The notes below the pieces were generated by a model that had not been told where the DNA came from, searched no databases, and worked only from the letters and a program-made list of their open reading frames with translations. Of a stretch of DNA of 64,000 nt, positions 48,678 to 56,919 are shown piece by piece; the first letter of the stretch is position 1; each line of letters opens with the position of its first letter. The position numbers and the translations under genes are program-made. Source of the stretch: a virus; IMG/VR virus record IMGVR_UViG_3300030333_002466, positions 22,716 through 86,715 of that record. The stretch is one strand, 5' to 3'.

Positions 48678-48827
48678 ATGAAATCCGAATTCTCAGCAAA
48701 CCAGATTTTCGCTCTTGAAGCTCAAAAGGAAGAAGTAGAAGCAAAAATCAGAAATCATGTTGGAATTGTTCCCGCATCATGGTATGATGAATTGGACGCA
48801 ATCGAAATTAAACTTGTAAAGGTGTAA
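48678..48827 (+). CDS. 49-aa hypothetical protein
   Basis: ATG 48678 after the leader AAAAGGGCAACGCC. Helical acidic N-terminus (NQIFALEAQKEEVEAKI). The stop overlaps the next start (TAATG). Confidence 0.6.
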   Translation: MKSEFSANQIFALEAQKEEVEAKIRNHVGIVPASWYDELDAIEIKLVKV

Positions 48828-49066
48828 TGAGAATGATTACCACAACAAGCTTGACTCATCCCACAGTAGCCAACAAGCTCCGCGTTGCATGCTTCAATGT
48901 ATTGCGTAAAGGCTACAGCGTTGACCACGTTAGAAACAGTCAGGGAAGGGCCTATATCGCTGTAAGAAAGGATCGCGGTTTTCTAGTATTCACAGACCGC
49001 GACAATAACGAAATTACCAGAAAGGTAGCAAAAACACTTAAACGTAATAAGGTGAAGTTCTCATGA
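48827..49066 (+). CDS. Small basic hypothetical protein
   Basis: 79 aa. Beta-alpha sequence with YIAVRKDRGFLVFTDRD and a basic C-terminus (VAKTLKRNKVKFS). Resembles the C-terminal half of the 48400 product only in charge. No family assigned. Confidence 0.55.
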   Translation: MRMITTTSLTHPTVANKLRVACFNVLRKGYSVDHVRNSQGRAYIAVRKDRGFLVFTDRDNNEITRKVAKTLKRNKVKFS

Positions 49067-49185
49067 TCATATATTACTCTAGCCGTAGCAAGGCGCGTTC
49101 CAATAGAGGCAACAAGGGTACAGTAGTTGATTGCAAATCAAATCCAAGTGTTAATGGTTCTCGTTGGGGAGTAAAAACCAAATGA
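49063..49185 (+). CDS. 40-aa micro-protein
   Basis: ATG overlaps the previous TGA and its own stop overlaps the next ATG. Product is basic, Ser/Arg/Gly-rich (SSRSKARSNRGNKGT). Confidence 0.5.
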   Translation: MIIYYSSRSKARSNRGNKGTVVDCKSNPSVNGSRWGVKTK

Positions 49186-49280
49186 AAAACAATCTCAATA
49201 AGCAAGAGAAGAAACAGCATAAAGAATTCCGTAAGTCAAGAAAAAATTCACGCGGTAAACAATGGAGTCCAGCGGCATGA
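49182..49280 (+). CDS. 32-aa micro-protein
   Basis: Overlaps neighbours at both ends as ATGA. Very basic (KQEKKQHKEFRKSRKNSRGK). Confidence 0.5.
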   Translation: MKNNLNKQEKKQHKEFRKSRKNSRGKQWSPAA

Positions 49281-49414
49281 TGAGATCAATTCGCATTACC
49301 AAACGACTCATCCGAGCTAACATAAATAAAGCTGAAGGTCAACAAAAAGTTCACTGGCAAGAAAAATGGAACGACCTAGCAGAATTTGAAAGGGAAAGCA
49401 AGACAGACAGATAA
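49277..49414 (+). CDS. 45-aa micro-protein
   Basis: Start overlaps the previous stop (ATGATGA). Basic N-terminus (IRITKRLIRANINK), then charged helix. A terminator follows. Confidence 0.5.
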   Translation: MMRSIRITKRLIRANINKAEGQQKVHWQEKWNDLAEFERESKTDR

Positions 49415-49428
49415 TAAAATAAATATTG

Positions 49429-49456
49429 AAGGGGCCTTGACTGGCCCTTTCTTTTT
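49429..49456 (+). terminator. Rho-independent terminator
   Basis: AAGGGGCC / GGCCCTTT hairpin (49429-49450) followed by CTTTTT. Confidence 0.72.
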
Positions 49457-49829
49457 GTGTAGTCTATAAGTGTAGGCTGCGAAAAACGAAGCAGGAGACA
49501 AACACCACACCTGCATGAAATTTGACCAACAAGCAACTATCGTGCCATGTGCATTATGCAACTAAATTTCTTCAATGTTTTCAGTTACTTACACAGAACG
49601 AATTTTAGAGGCATACCCTAGGCCCTAGTATTGATCAGACCTAAAAGCTTATACAGGCGTTCTCAGAGCCTTCTAGAAGCATGATAAATATACAGTGTAT
49701 AAGTTACTGAAAATAAACGAGAAAAATAATTCAAAATTTTTTTTTTAAAAATCGCTTGCATACTCTGACCAGTTTGCTATTATGAACCCATCGAAAGGCA
49801 ATCAAGCCAACCACGAAAAAGGTGCTAAA
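49457..49829 (+). other. Intergenic region with duplicated promoter-leader
   Basis: No gene beyond a doubtful 16-codon frame at 49514. 49718-49829 repeats the promoter-leader of 48297-48399: GAGAAAAATAATTCAAAA, TTGCAT (49756) - 16 nt - TATTAT (49778), then GGCAATCAAGCC and AAAAAGGTGCTAAA. Confidence 0.6.
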
Positions 49830-50057
49830 ATGACAGATTCAAATATGATTATCCGCGTTTCTGGTATCAATGTTGAAAATGACTTGACTTTCTATTCAAT
49901 CCTTTCTGATCACGGTTTTAGTGGTAGCGGCTCTTTTGTCGAGTCTACTGTGTGGGAAGATGCAGATAACAACAATTGCCCTCATGCGCGCGCATTGATT
50001 GCCGCACTTGTTATTGAAGGATTCGATGTTAAAGTCGAGCCTTTTAATTTCAATTAA
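49830..50057 (+). CDS. Small acidic hypothetical protein
   Basis: 75 aa from ATG 49830, placed by the shared AAAAAGGTGCTA leader rather than the ATG at 49782 that lies in the -10. IIRVSGINVENDLTFYSILSD and a C-terminal beta strand; no family recognised. Confidence 0.6.
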   Translation: MTDSNMIIRVSGINVENDLTFYSILSDHGFSGSGSFVESTVWEDADNNNCPHARALIAALVIEGFDVKVEPFNFN

Positions 50058-50061
50058 GGCA

Positions 50062-50095
50062 TTGACATTTAAAACGGGGCCTGTAAAATAGGCCC
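50062..50095 (+). promoter_or_regulatory. Sigma70 promoter with inverted repeat across -10
   Basis: TTGACA (50062-50067), 16 nt, TAAAAT (50084-50089). GGGCCT (50077-50082) and AGGCCC (50090-50095) flank the -10. Confidence 0.8.
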
Positions 50096-50126
50096 TACAT
50101 TAAACAAACAAGCCAACAGGTGACTT

Positions 50127-50810
50127 ATGCAAGCTTTCCGTTTTCACGTAACCCGCGTATCTGCTAACGCCAAAACAGGCCCTATTCCTGTAACCACTAC
50201 TAGCGAGAATTCCTGTCCAACTACTTGCCCATTGTATGATAGCGGCTGCTATGCTAAGGCAGGCCCATTAGCTTTACATTGGAGAAAAGTTAGCGATGCT
50301 AACGAAAAACGTTCGATTGACTTTGATCAGTTTTTGAGCGAAATCAAAGCATTGCCAAAAGGTCAATTGTGGCGGCATAACCAAGCCGGTGATTTACCGC
50401 ACGTTCATGGCTACATTGAAGAAAACGCTACAATGGCAATCATTAAAGCCAATAAGCATAAAAAAGGCTTTACTTATACTCACCACGTAATGAATCCGCA
50501 CAACATGAAAATGGTTCAAATTGCTAACCAAAAAGGTTTTACAGTGAACCATTCGGCGGATAACGTGAGCAATGCTGTAACAGCCTATAAGGCGCTTTCA
50601 GGGATTCCAGTAGTTACCCTATTGCCACTGGATGCACCTAACGTGCAGACCGTTAGAGGCGTCAAGGTTGTCGCTTGCCCTGCTGAAAAGAGTAAGCAAG
50701 TCAATTGCGCTAACTGTGGATTATGTGCAGATTCAAATCGTTCTTATGTGATAGGCTTTCGTGTTCACGGCACACAAAAGAAATCAGCAAATATCATTGC
50801 GAAAGGTTGA
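50127..50810 (+). CDS. Cys-rich GP88/DUF7227-like protein
   Basis: 227 aa. NAKTGPIPVTTTS, NSCPTTCPLYDSGCYA, LWRHNQAGDLPH, GFTYTHH, GFTVNHSADN, VACPAEKSK and NCANCGLCADS follow the pattern of a phage/plasmid family with conserved Cys clusters near both ends. The Cys could hold a metal cluster. Function unknown. Confidence 0.65.
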   Translation: MQAFRFHVTRVSANAKTGPIPVTTTSENSCPTTCPLYDSGCYAKAGPLALHWRKVSDANEKRSIDFDQFLSEIKALPKGQLWRHNQAGDLPHVHGYIEENATMAIIKANKHKKGFTYTHHVMNPHNMKMVQIANQKGFTVNHSADNVSNAVTAYKALSGIPVVTLLPLDAPNVQTVRGVKVVACPAEKSKQVNCANCGLCADSNRSYVIGFRVHGTQKKSANIIAKG

Positions 50811-50866
50811 AATATAGCGCCCTTGGGTTATACTGAGGGCGTATTCAATCAAACGAGGTAACAAGC

Positions 50867-51109
50867 ATGAATAAGGTAACAGCTATCTATATCGGCAATT
50901 GCATGGACTCTGACAATGATGTTGTTCTTGTGTATGTTGGAAAAATTGTTGTACCTTTCGAGGAATACGCGGGAAATTTCAATTCAGAAACTTTTAATGA
51001 TTTCAAGCAATATGTTGAAAAAACGCCGCTCGAATCCTTGTTTACAGAATCCTATAAGACTATAGGCCAAAACTATTACAATCTTGTTTCTGTTTCTGAT
51101 CAACTATGA
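50867..51109 (+). CDS. Small hypothetical protein
   Basis: 80 aa after a GAGG-type site. Beta-rich N-terminus (KVTAIYIGNCMDSDNDVVLVY). ATGA overlap with the next gene. Confidence 0.55.
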   Translation: MNKVTAIYIGNCMDSDNDVVLVYVGKIVVPFEEYAGNFNSETFNDFKQYVEKTPLESLFTESYKTIGQNYYNLVSVSDQL

Positions 51110-51462
51110 GGAAGCTAACTATGTGCGATTCTGTATATCAAGCAATTACCATGCCAGTTAATCAATGCAATCTGACGGGTGTTGAAAAGGTTATTAAGAG
51201 CGAGGTGTTAGGTCAATATCGAATAACGCTAATGCTTGACAATTTCAAACAATATAGGGTGATTCTTACAGACCGTGAAAATGGTTTAGTTGTTTCTGCT
51301 ATCTTGTTTGATCAATTCAGAACGGTAAGGTTTAAATATACATTGCCAGCATATCGCTCTCAGAAGCTTACTAGACAGCTTTTTGCTTATACATGTAGTG
51401 TGACACGTAAAACTTTTAGACACAGCGACAATCTAACGACAGCGGGCGCTATGAGCATTTAA
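51106..51462 (+). CDS. Hypothetical protein
   Basis: 118 aa (or 113 from ATG 51121). Beta-rich (YRITLMLDNFKQYRVILTD) with a basic end. Last plus-strand gene before the convergent boundary. Confidence 0.55.
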   Translation: MRKLTMCDSVYQAITMPVNQCNLTGVEKVIKSEVLGQYRITLMLDNFKQYRVILTDRENGLVVSAILFDQFRTVRFKYTLPAYRSQKLTRQLFAYTCSVTRKTFRHSDNLTTAGAMSI

Positions 51463-51492
51463 AAGCATAGCTCAAAAGGTTTAACCCGATAC

Positions 51493-51531
51493 CCTGCTAG
51501 TTGACTTACAATTGACTAGCAGGTTTTTGTT
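51493..51531 (+). terminator. Rho-independent terminator of the micro-gene cluster
   Basis: CCTGCTAGT / ACTAGCAGG hairpin (51493-51523) followed by TTTTTGTTT. Confidence 0.88.
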
Positions 51532-51813
51532 TATCTGTAAAGATGTATCTCATAGATATTTTAAAATTCCAGAAGTCAGTCTAATCGGCCTATGTTATTT
51601 GTTAAGCACCGCAGCGTAAGAGACAGGATTTTCCCAATTTTTCTAGGCTGTACCGCAGCGTAAGAGACAGGATTTTCCCAATTTTTCTCCCCGATATTTA
51701 GGATATTTCTATATAAATCAATAACTTACTACAATCCATACCTAGATATTTTGTGGGGGTGGGGGTAATATTTCGAAGTTACTCTACGTATTACCCCGTA
51801 TATAGAGTAGAAC
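51532..51813. other. Convergent intergenic region
   Basis: No gene. Holds the 37-nt tandem repeat at 51608-51688, and the inverted repeat GGGGTAATA (about 51764) / TATTACCCC (about 51789) at the end of the minus-strand operon, a possible terminator for it. Confidence 0.6.
51608..51688. repeat. Two exact 37-bp direct repeats, period 44
   Basis: 51608-51644 and 51652-51688 are identical (ACCGCAGCGTAAGAGACAGG start, CCCAATTTTTCT end), separated by 7 nt. Confidence 0.9.
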
Positions 51814-52212
51814 TTACCCCCAATTTACTCTAAAGCCAATGTTTCTAGGCTCAACAGTGAAGCCTTTGGATTCTAAGTCTTCCACGATGAAACTATAGAT
51901 GTTATGGATAGCCATATCTAGGTCTAGGTCGTTAGTGTCTATAACTAAACCTGATTCACCCTTAGAGGCTGCTTCGTTAAGTAAATCCATGATTTGAGGG
52001 TAGACTTTTGAAGCTTCTTTGCGGGCTTCCGCCTCTTTCTCATATCTGGCTTTCTCTGAGATTTCTTTTAGAATGTCTGCTGGTGGTTGTTTATAGTCTA
52101 TTGTAGTTGTAGTTAGTTCTACTAAACCGGGGCCTATGAAGGTTCTATCTCCACAGATACCTCTATAGTGGCAAGAGCCATCACAGAAGCAGGCTTTGTG
52201 TTGTGTACTCAT
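51814..52212 (-). CDS. Hypothetical protein with Cys-rich N-terminus
   Basis: 132 aa. ACFCDGSCHYRGICGDRTF at the N-terminus could bind zinc, followed by a charged helix and beta sequence. ATGA overlap with the upstream gene. Last gene of the minus-strand block. Confidence 0.55.
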   Translation of the reverse strand: MSTQHKACFCDGSCHYRGICGDRTFIGPGLVELTTTTIDYKQPPADILKEISEKARYEKEAEARKEASKVYPQIMDLLNEAASKGESGLVIDTNDLDLDMAIHNIYSFIVEDLESKGFTVEPRNIGFRVNWG

Positions 52213-52448
52213 TGTTGAATCTCCTTTAGGTGTTTACAGTGTTCTTTACAGTATCTTAGACGTTCCATGACTTCATCTATTTGTTCTGGTTCCATAGCTA
52301 CAGATATTCCTTTGAAGTCTAGTATGAAGACTCCTGAACCATCTGAAAAGGCTCCTACATATAAATCGTCTTCTTTATACCTAGTCTTTAGGGGATATGC
52401 TAATACTTTTGGAAGACCGGGGATTACCTCTACCTCTACTTGTTTCAT
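52209..52448 (-). CDS. Small hypothetical protein
   Basis: 79 aa from ATG 52448, 9 nt after AAGGAG and overlapping the upstream stop; the ATG at 52454 is too close to the site. Beta-rich with C-terminal Cys/His (RYCKEHCKHLK). Confidence 0.55.
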   Translation of the reverse strand: MKQVEVEVIPGLPKVLAYPLKTRYKEDDLYVGAFSDGSGVFILDFKGISVAMEPEQIDEVMERLRYCKEHCKHLKEIQQ

Positions 52449-52678
52449 TTCCATTCACTCCTTATGTGTTTAGCTTCTTCTAAGCTTTGTGTTAATGGGA
52501 ACAACATTCTCTTTAGTTCTTCATTCATTCGTATTAGATTGTACTGCATGTAGAGATTGGGGTCAAGAGAGTGATATAAATCGTTCTTATTTATTACTCT
52601 GACAACATGAACATCCCCGTAGACTAACTCTACGAGGTATCCATAAGCTACTTCACAACAGAACCATTGACGCTTCAT
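52445..52678 (-). CDS. Small hypothetical protein
   Basis: 77 aa from ATG 52678 (TGATG overlap). KRQWFCCEVAYGYLVELVY then a helical C-terminus. No family recognised. Confidence 0.55.
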   Translation of the reverse strand: MKRQWFCCEVAYGYLVELVYGDVHVVRVINKNDLYHSLDPNLYMQYNLIRMNEELKRMLFPLTQSLEEAKHIRSEWK

Positions 52679-52863
52679 CACTCTTTCTCCAAAGTCTCTA
52701 AGGCTTCACCTAAAGCTTTAATCAACCTATTGAACTCTTTAGGTGTAATTGTTTTAGCTTTATAAGGTGTTAGTGTAGCAACTAACATTCTATCACCTAA
52801 ACTAACTTCAATGATTGTGTGTCCAGTTGTTCTGTCTTTTGAAGCTTCCCAAGTGTATTTCAT
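52678..52863 (-). CDS. Small hypothetical protein
   Basis: 61 aa. Beta strands (HTIIEVSLGDRMLVATL) and a C-terminal helix. ATGA overlap. Confidence 0.55.
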   Translation of the reverse strand: MKYTWEASKDRTTGHTIIEVSLGDRMLVATLTPYKAKTITPKEFNRLIKALGEALETLEKE

Positions 52864-53051
52864 TCTTTTGCCTCATTCTGTGGTCTAACACTGTATGCTT
52901 GTACAGGTATAGCTGCTGTAAGTTCATCACCATCAAAGCTGATAGTTACCTGAGAAGGACGTTTCATATTCAAGTAACCAATCATGATAGTGTAGCTATC
53001 GAATTCAACAAGGTACATATCCTCTTTTCTATCGATTTTCACACCTTTCAT
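52860..53051 (-). CDS. Small hypothetical protein
   Basis: 63 aa from ATG 53051 (GGAGG upstream, ATGA overlap). Beta-rich (MYLVEFDSYTIMIGYLNM). No family recognised. Confidence 0.55.
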   Translation of the reverse strand: MKGVKIDRKEDMYLVEFDSYTIMIGYLNMKRPSQVTISFDGDELTAAIPVQAYSVRPQNEAKE

Positions 53052-53230
53052 CCATACCTCCATAACTCAAGAAAATAGAATGTCCAGAACACACCCCCAA
53101 GAGTTAGTAAACCAATGCTAAGCAACCTAGGTACTGTGTTCATAAACGTGTCATATTCATTGTAATGCTTGGCAAGCTCCTGTTGAAAGAAGATGCCAAG
53201 GCAAGTACACATTATAGCAAGAGCTACCAT
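53048..53230 (-). CDS. Small two-TM membrane protein
   Basis: 60 aa. Hydrophobic ends (VALAIMCTCLGIFF, LLSIGLLTLGGVFWTFYFL) with a polar middle. No family recognised. Confidence 0.55.
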   Translation of the reverse strand: MVALAIMCTCLGIFFQQELAKHYNEYDTFMNTVPRLLSIGLLTLGGVFWTFYFLELWRYG

Positions 53231-53442
53231 AGCAAGTCAATCTCCAATTCACCATTTTCTGAGAAATAGTGGATTTGTTGTAGTGCTTCTTCAACCTCAG
53301 AGTAGTGGTCTTCACAACAGATATACTCATCATCCTCTTTAGTGACTTCACACTCCATAGAGTCTTTTGTGAAATACCAGAGGTTATCTACAAGAACTGT
53401 TCCACCATTCTCTAGGTGTTCTTTAATCTTTTGAATATCCAT
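53224..53442 (-). CDS. Small acidic hypothetical protein
   Basis: 72 aa. IKEHLENGGTVLVDNLWYF and Cys residues (CEVTKEDDEYICCEDHY). Starts at the upstream stop (TAATG). Confidence 0.55.
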   Translation of the reverse strand: MDIQKIKEHLENGGTVLVDNLWYFTKDSMECEVTKEDDEYICCEDHYSEVEEALQQIHYFSENGELEIDLLW

Positions 53443-53825
53443 TAATCCTCCAAAGCTTCAATGAAGATATTGGCACCTTTTTTGACTTGAACAAACTCGC
53501 AGATAAGGTACTCACCATCACATTCAATAGTTTTACTGATAAGTTGCTTAACGAGATCAAAACCACCCTTCAGTGTCATAATATATTCAAAGCCCTGTTC
53601 GTCTTCAAAGATCATATTAGCAGAGCTACGACCTGTAATTGTGTATCTAGGTGTAAGTTTTAGTTGTCGAACCTCATGTGGATATTTAGAGGTTTTGACT
53701 TTCTCACCAGTCTGTCTTTCATAATAATTAGTTTGATCGTAACCTGTATACCACTTACCAGTGCTTTCGACAATCCAAGGTTGCCAACTACGTTTAACCA
53801 ATGTCTTTAGATTTTCTCTTTTCAT
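53442..53825 (-). CDS. Hypothetical protein
   Basis: 127 aa, basic N-terminus (KTLVKRSWQPWIVESTGKW), beta-rich C-terminus. No family recognised. Confidence 0.55.
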   Translation of the reverse strand: MKRENLKTLVKRSWQPWIVESTGKWYTGYDQTNYYERQTGEKVKTSKYPHEVRQLKLTPRYTITGRSSANMIFEDEQGFEYIMTLKGGFDLVKQLISKTIECDGEYLICEFVQVKKGANIFIEALED

Positions 53826-54061
53826 CTTTCATCCTCCGGTAGTCTACAACTCTCACCTTTGTCGTTCTTCTTACGAATCTTAAAGTCAGAGCTATCAAAT
53901 TTATGCCAACCAAAACCCATACCACGACCATGATAGCGTAATTGCATATCATCGAATTGTGCTAGGATGTTGTTATCCTCATCATATCGGATAAGGGCTG
54001 TATGGCCTTTAAGTTTCTCAATATCACCTACATAGGTGCCTACAGTTATCCTTTTAGCCAT
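53822..54061 (-). CDS. Small hypothetical protein
   Basis: 79 aa. SH3-like start (RITVGTYVGDIEKLKGHTAL), GFGWHKFDSSDF motif. Function unknown. Confidence 0.55.
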   Translation of the reverse strand: MAKRITVGTYVGDIEKLKGHTALIRYDEDNNILAQFDDMQLRYHGRGMGFGWHKFDSSDFKIRKKNDKGESCRLPEDER

Positions 54062-54351
54062 TAATCCTCCTTTAACATGCTCTCAAGGACTTCCACTAGG
54101 CTTCCCCCACCATTGTAGTGCATTGTGTGAAAATGAATAGTACCATAAAAGTCTATGTGGTAATCTGCAAAGAACGAACAATCCTGATCTGACTTTACTT
54201 CGTAGTTTACTTTGAAAATTCTCTGACCAACCCTAATCAAACTTCTATCTGAAAGCCAGTCAGAGAATTCACATTCATCCATACCACCTATATAGTCTGG
54301 TACAGAGCCTACGTAGTTTAAGGTTCCTTTATTTCTTTCTAATGAACTCAT
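54061..54351 (-). CDS. Hypothetical protein
   Basis: 96 aa with aromatic/His segment (FFADYHIDFYGTIHFHTMHY). No family recognised. Overlaps both neighbours. Confidence 0.55.
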   Translation of the reverse strand: MSSLERNKGTLNYVGSVPDYIGGMDECEFSDWLSDRSLIRVGQRIFKVNYEVKSDQDCSFFADYHIDFYGTIHFHTMHYNGGGSLVEVLESMLKED

Positions 54352-54926
54352 CCTCTACCTCCAATTTCGTGCATATCTGGTGCGTGAATTTCAAGATTAC
54401 TTGCGTAATTGATAACATCTTCCTGTGTCCAGAATCTCCACTCACCTAGACGTTCTTTAGCTCCATCCAGACCAACATCAATAGACTTACCGAAGTTGTG
54501 AAGTGTTCCATGACAATGCCCGTGAAGCTGAATGCTACCTCTGTGAGATTGGTTCCATACTACCATAGGGTAGTGACACATGACAATCTTAATCTTGTTG
54601 TATTTAATTTCCTTAACCTTATCGAGACTGAAGATGTGACCAGAATCTAGAAGATCAACCATCAGTTTCTTGGGGTCATGATTACCTTGAACACAGCGGA
54701 TAGTTCCATTAAGTTGCTCAAGAACTTCTCGACACTTGCCAGCCTTATTAGCACCAACAAAGAAGAAATCTCCTAGGTGCCATACAGTGTCCTTTGGGCC
54801 TACTTGCTTGTTCCAGATTTCAATAAGCTTGTCTGTGTTTTCCTCGAAAGTCCAAGGTCTGTTAGCGAAATCGCAGATATTCTTATGAAAGAAATGCAAG
54901 TCGCTTGTGAAAAATACTCCTGACAT
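54348..54926 (-). CDS. Calcineurin-like metallophosphoesterase
   Basis: 192 aa. Dinuclear-metal motifs: FTSDLHFFHKN (DxH), WHLGDFFF (GD), CVQGNHDPKK (GNHD), VMCHYPM and LHGHCHG. Similar small phosphoesterases are common in phages and bacteria; substrate unknown (nucleotide or protein phosphate). Confidence 0.88.
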   Translation of the reverse strand: MSGVFFTSDLHFFHKNICDFANRPWTFEENTDKLIEIWNKQVGPKDTVWHLGDFFFVGANKAGKCREVLEQLNGTIRCVQGNHDPKKLMVDLLDSGHIFSLDKVKEIKYNKIKIVMCHYPMVVWNQSHRGSIQLHGHCHGTLHNFGKSIDVGLDGAKERLGEWRFWTQEDVINYASNLEIHAPDMHEIGGRG

Positions 54927-54928
54927 AG

Positions 54929-55402
54929 TTAACCTCCATTTACAAATTCTTTTAATTCTTCGTATGCATCTTCATTCTTAAGATTGAATACAGGTATATA
55001 AAAATATTCAGCAATTCTGATAGCTTGGCCTGTGCCGCCTGAATCTTTACCATCTTTTGTCCAGCATACCACAAACTCTACAGGTGTGTCACCATCTTGT
55101 CCTAAGATTTGCATGGCATTTCTACACATTAGTCTTTTACCATAATCTTTAAGATTGTGTGGTGCTGGATGGAAGTATTCCGTAAATACATGAGTCCATC
55201 TAGGAAGATCGTCGTTAGCTATAAAGATTTCCTTCAATGCTCTAGGAATACCTTTTTCAAAAGCACTGTCAGCACCTTTAGCACCGCCTGAGCGAAGCTT
55301 GTAGCCCTTTTTCATAAGACCTCTACCAATCCTAGTCATAAGCCTTAAAACATCATCAGGAGTCTCTCTCGCGCCCACACCACAGTAAAAATTATTACTC
55401 AT
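54929..55402 (-). CDS. SLOG-superfamily (DprA/LOG-like) nucleotide-binding protein
   Basis: 157 aa. CGVGARETPDDVLRLM, YKLRSGGAKGADSAFEKG and GGTGQAIRIAEYFYIPV are typical of SLOG Rossmann domains that bind nucleotides or their derivatives. Related phage proteins are labelled DprA-like, but the DNA-recombination role is unproven. Confidence 0.75.
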   Translation of the reverse strand: MSNNFYCGVGARETPDDVLRLMTRIGRGLMKKGYKLRSGGAKGADSAFEKGIPRALKEIFIANDDLPRWTHVFTEYFHPAPHNLKDYGKRLMCRNAMQILGQDGDTPVEFVVCWTKDGKDSGGTGQAIRIAEYFYIPVFNLKNEDAYEELKEFVNGG

Positions 55403-55949
55403 CTTTAAACCTCCTACCTATAAGTTTACAGGTTTTAATAAAACAATCTAAATTGAAGTCGTTTTTCATTCGATTAACGTAGTATGCACACCAAACAACA
55501 TTACCTTTTGTATATCCAAGTTTTGGATCAACCCTGTCAACTGACGGTGTAAGGTGGTGTGGGGTTGTTCCACAATCAGATATATTTTCAAAAGAAATCT
55601 CGTCACCTGTATAGAAGCAAAAACCTCCTTGAGACTCAAACAATTCAATAAGATAATCTGAGTCCAAGTCAAAAGGAACACCACACTCCTGTGCTCTATA
55701 CTTGTAGGATGTTAGTTTACTTTTTATAAACAACTTCGGATTTTTTCTATTTTTAGCCGTTCTAACTCTGTTTATCTTATTCGCACAATTTTTACAGTTT
55801 ACATTCCAAGAAATACCACTTTTTGTTTTCTTTTTAATATGAAAGTTGTCAGATATTCCCTTAAAAATAACTCCACAAGAACTGCACATCCTCTTGTCTT
55901 TTGGGTGTAGTTTATATCTATTTAAGGTGCGTAACTCTAGCGGTGTCAT
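55395..55949 (-). CDS. HNH endonuclease, probably homing-type
   Basis: 184 aa. N-terminal zinc pair (MCSSCGV ... CKNCANK) and HNH core (PSVDRVDPKLGYTKGNVVW, CAYYVNRMKND). The lack of link to neighbours and its insertion between dCMP deaminase and the SLOG gene suggest a free-standing homing nuclease. It lies between overlapping genes without disrupting them. Confidence 0.82.
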   Translation of the reverse strand: MTPLELRTLNRYKLHPKDKRMCSSCGVIFKGISDNFHIKKKTKSGISWNVNCKNCANKINRVRTAKNRKNPKLFIKSKLTSYKYRAQECGVPFDLDSDYLIELFESQGGFCFYTGDEISFENISDCGTTPHHLTPSVDRVDPKLGYTKGNVVWCAYYVNRMKNDFNLDCFIKTCKLIGRRFKDE

Positions 55950-55950
55950 T

Positions 55951-56379
55951 TCAAGTCCTCCTAAAAACAGAATATTCTATTCCAAGTTCCTCAAGGTACT
56001 CTATAGTATCGTTTAAATTCCAACGAGAGGCAAATTGAGGGTCTGGTTCTTCAAAACACACTTTTGCAATACCGTATTGATTCATAATTGCACAACAGTG
56101 TAAACATGGTGGTTTTGTTACGTAAATTATGGCATCACGAACATCTGCGGCACAATTCATTAGGCAATTGTGTTCTGCATGTATAACCATCTTATACTTT
56201 TTCTCACGAATGTTCAAGCGTTGATCATCTTTTGTATTCCGGCTGAACCCATTAAACCCAATCCCCAAAACTCTATTGCATTTATCGACGCACACGACCC
56301 CTATTTTAGTGGATGGATCTTTCGAGAATGAAGCCACAAAGGTTGCCATTTGCATAAACCTAATATCCCATTTATTCAT
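55951..56379 (-). CDS. dCMP deaminase
   Basis: 142 aa. Zinc-binding HAEHNCL and PPCLHCCAIM, preceded by SKDPSTKIGVVCVD, the classical cytidine/deoxycytidylate deaminase fold. It makes dUMP for ThyX. Confidence 0.88.
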   Translation of the reverse strand: MNKWDIRFMQMATFVASFSKDPSTKIGVVCVDKCNRVLGIGFNGFSRNTKDDQRLNIREKKYKMVIHAEHNCLMNCAADVRDAIIYVTKPPCLHCCAIMNQYGIAKVCFEEPDPQFASRWNLNDTIEYLEELGIEYSVFRRT

Positions 56380-56645
56380 CGTGCATTTACCTCCCTACCA
56401 ATTGGTTCAAGACCCATGAAGCGAATCTTGTAAAATCCTTTCCCATAAACTTCGTCAATAATGGCCTGTGCCTTAGCCCTCTCCCGAATTTTGACAAAAA
56501 TATAGTGGCCGAAAGCATCGATCACGTAATAACGCGAAGGAGGCGTTCTAGCCACTTGAACTTCGTCCTGAAACTTGACGACAAATTTTTCATGCTGGTT
56601 CTGCACTTGTTTCCGATAAAACTCTTTTAGATTCTGATCAATCAT
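56376..56645 (-). CDS. Hypothetical protein
   Basis: 89 aa from ATG 56645 (AGGAGG upstream). VARTPPSRYYVIDAFGHYIF, then basic helix. Overlaps the deaminase start by 4 nt. No family recognised. Confidence 0.55.
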   Translation of the reverse strand: MIDQNLKEFYRKQVQNQHEKFVVKFQDEVQVARTPPSRYYVIDAFGHYIFVKIRERAKAQAIIDEVYGKGFYKIRFMGLEPIGREVNAR

Positions 56646-56919
56646 CACGACCTCCTGACATAACCCATTCGTCATTTACACGACGACTTTTCATATCGTA
56701 TCTGACGAAATATGTCTTAACACGATTACCCTCTTGTTTAGCGCACTTCCTGAACATATAGATAAAATCTCCCATCTTGTATGCTTCGAAAGCTTGATCT
56801 ACTTCAGGGATGTGAAGGGCTGCGGAATACAGCCCCTTAATCTTAACTGAATTAGGATTCTTCGCTATCCTCACAAACTTGTGGACACTGATCTGTTTCT
56901 TCCAACTCGGATTCTTCAT
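56638..56919 (-). CDS. Hypothetical protein overlapping clpP
   Basis: 93 aa from ATG 56919, 9 nt after AGGAGG, despite a 68-nt overlap with the ClpP-like gene. Basic (MKNPSWKKQISVHKFVRIAK) with TYFVRYDMKSRRVNDEW. No family recognised. Confidence 0.55.
   Translation of the reverse strand: MKNPSWKKQISVHKFVRIAKNPNSVKIKGLYSAALHIPEVDQAFEAYKMGDFIYMFRKCAKQEGNRVKTYFVRYDMKSRRVNDEWVMSGGRDD

Noticed and set aside
49514-49564. 16-codon frame with CALC motif
   Set aside because: Ribosome site too distant and region better explained as leader sequence.
51608-51688. Resemblance of GTAAGAGACAG in the direct repeat to a transposon mosaic end
   Set aside because: Only about 10 bases match, without transposase or target duplication; may be chance.
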